Shown here: one piece after another, positions 4,959 to 5,225 of the stretch
Numbering within the stretch: position 1 is the first letter of the stretch
Layout of the letters: each line of letters opens with the position of its first letter
Origin: Chloroflexota bacterium
GTDB taxonomy: Bacteria > Chloroflexota > UBA6077 > CF-72
Reading direction: 5' to 3'
DNA length: 5,225 nt
NCBI GenBank assembly: GCA_019242065.1
Contig: JAFAWJ010000761.1
Coordinates: 1 to 5,225 of the forward strand
Notes under the pieces: model-generated
Database searches by the model: none
Seen by the model: only the letters and a program-made list of their open reading frames with translations
What the model was told of the DNA's origin: nothing
Position numbers and translations under genes: made by a program

Positions 4959-5225
4959 CTGGCGGCTAGCTGGGTCTGGGTTTCGGCGAGCAGCGCGGCG
5001 GCGGGGACTCGGCTCAGCAGGGTGGCGAAGCGGTCCAGGTGCGTTTCCGTGAAGTTGACGATCGCCAGCTCGCCGCCGGCGTCCAGGGTGACCTCCGGCA
5101 GCGTGGCGGCCGGGTAGACCACCAGCGACGAGCCCACCACCAGGCACAATCGCGCGGTAGCGTGCAACCGTTGCGCAGCCTCGATCACGTCCAGCGGCAG
5201 CGCCTGGCCAAACGACACCGTGGCC
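4952..5225 (-). CDS. Sir2-family NAD-dependent protein deacylase, C-terminal part (5' truncated by window edge)
   Basis: Sirtuins remove acyl groups from lysine using NAD+, releasing nicotinamide and O-acyl-ADP-ribose. About 90 C-terminal residues are present, and the frame is open through the right edge. Recognisable pieces are 'ATVSFGQALPLDVIEAAQRL' (the conserved 'V.FGE.LP' region), 'LCLVVGSSLVVYPAATLPE' (the NAD-binding 'GTSL.V.PAA' motif, here GSS), and 'ELAIVNFTETHLDRFA' (the 'L..IN...T..D' segment near the adenine-binding end). The catalytic His, zinc cysteines and N-terminal GAG motif lie outside the window, so subclass (deacetylase, desuccinylase or other) cannot be judged. The GTG at 5218 is internal to a conserved motif and is not the start. 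The stop overlaps the convergent transpeptidase stop by seven bases. Confidence 0.88.
   Translation of the reverse strand, partial: ATVSFGQALPLDVIEAAQRLHATARLCLVVGSSLVVYPAATLPEVTLDAGGELAIVNFTETHLDRFATLLSRVPAAALLAETQTQLAASY
4953..4972. terminator. Weak hairpin at the convergent transpeptidase/sirtuin ends
   Basis: CAG-TAGC at 4953-4959 can pair with GCTA-(G)-CTG at 4965-4972: seven base pairs with one bulged G and a five-base loop. There is no T-run on either side, so it is not a classical intrinsic terminator. It is listed because it is the only stem at this convergent junction. It also arises from a direct repeat of TAGCTGG (4956-4962 and 4967-4973). Confidence 0.18.

Noticed and set aside
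295..5225. A link between the 2H phosphoesterase and the sirtuin through ADP-ribose chemistry
   Set aside because: Some 2H enzymes act on ADP-ribose cyclic phosphate and sirtuins make acyl-ADP-ribose. However, these genes are four kilobases apart, not co-transcribed, and the 2H protein looks like the LigT/ThpR type.

Overview
This window is GC-rich bacterial chromosome, densely packed with short or zero intergenic gaps and strongly G/C-biased third codon positions. The gene content is ordinary free-living bacterial housekeeping and signalling: pyruvate kinase, a 2H phosphoesterase, a NarL-type two-component system, an SH3b/YkuD envelope enzyme and a sirtuin. The SH3b-YkuD architecture, with its 'YAIHxTYWH...GC(I/V)NL' active-site style, resembles proteins I associate with Chloroflexota (Thermomicrobia-like) and some other high-GC lineages. 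That placement is an inference and is not proven by anything here. There is no mobile element, CRISPR array, tRNA or rRNA.

Layout: (1) 3-326 (+) is the C-terminal domain of pyruvate kinase, cut by the left edge. (2) 295-840 (-) is a 2H phosphoesterase of the LigT/ThpR 2'-5' RNA ligase-like family, convergent with and overlapping pyk by 32 bp. (3) 875-1261, 1258-2379 and 2376-3032 (+) form a three-gene unit: an unrecognised 128-residue protein, a membrane histidine kinase and a LuxR/NarL-type response regulator. Both junctions are 4-base GTGA overlaps, so translation is probably coupled. (4) 3053-3712 (-) encodes a single-pass membrane protein with a probable NTF2-like extracytoplasmic domain. 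(5) 3711-4958 (+) is a secreted L,D-transpeptidase with three SH3b-like repeats; its ATG overlaps the ATG of gene 4 on the opposite strand. (6) 4952-5225 (-) is the C-terminal part of a Sir2-family NAD-dependent deacylase, cut by the right edge.

The kinase has two transmembrane helices separated by only about a dozen residues, so it probably senses within or at the membrane. It lies beside a divergent pair of envelope proteins. A cell-envelope response is a reasonable but untested reading of the neighbourhood.

The points most worth a second look are the zero-gap divergent start (overlapping ATGs, with a two-codon ATG-CAG-TAA ORF just before the transpeptidase start), the unusual transpeptidase active-site signature (HST and SQGC where HGT and SHGC are usual), and the unrecognised first gene of the two-component operon. 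I see no convincing evidence of a wholly new multi-gene system.
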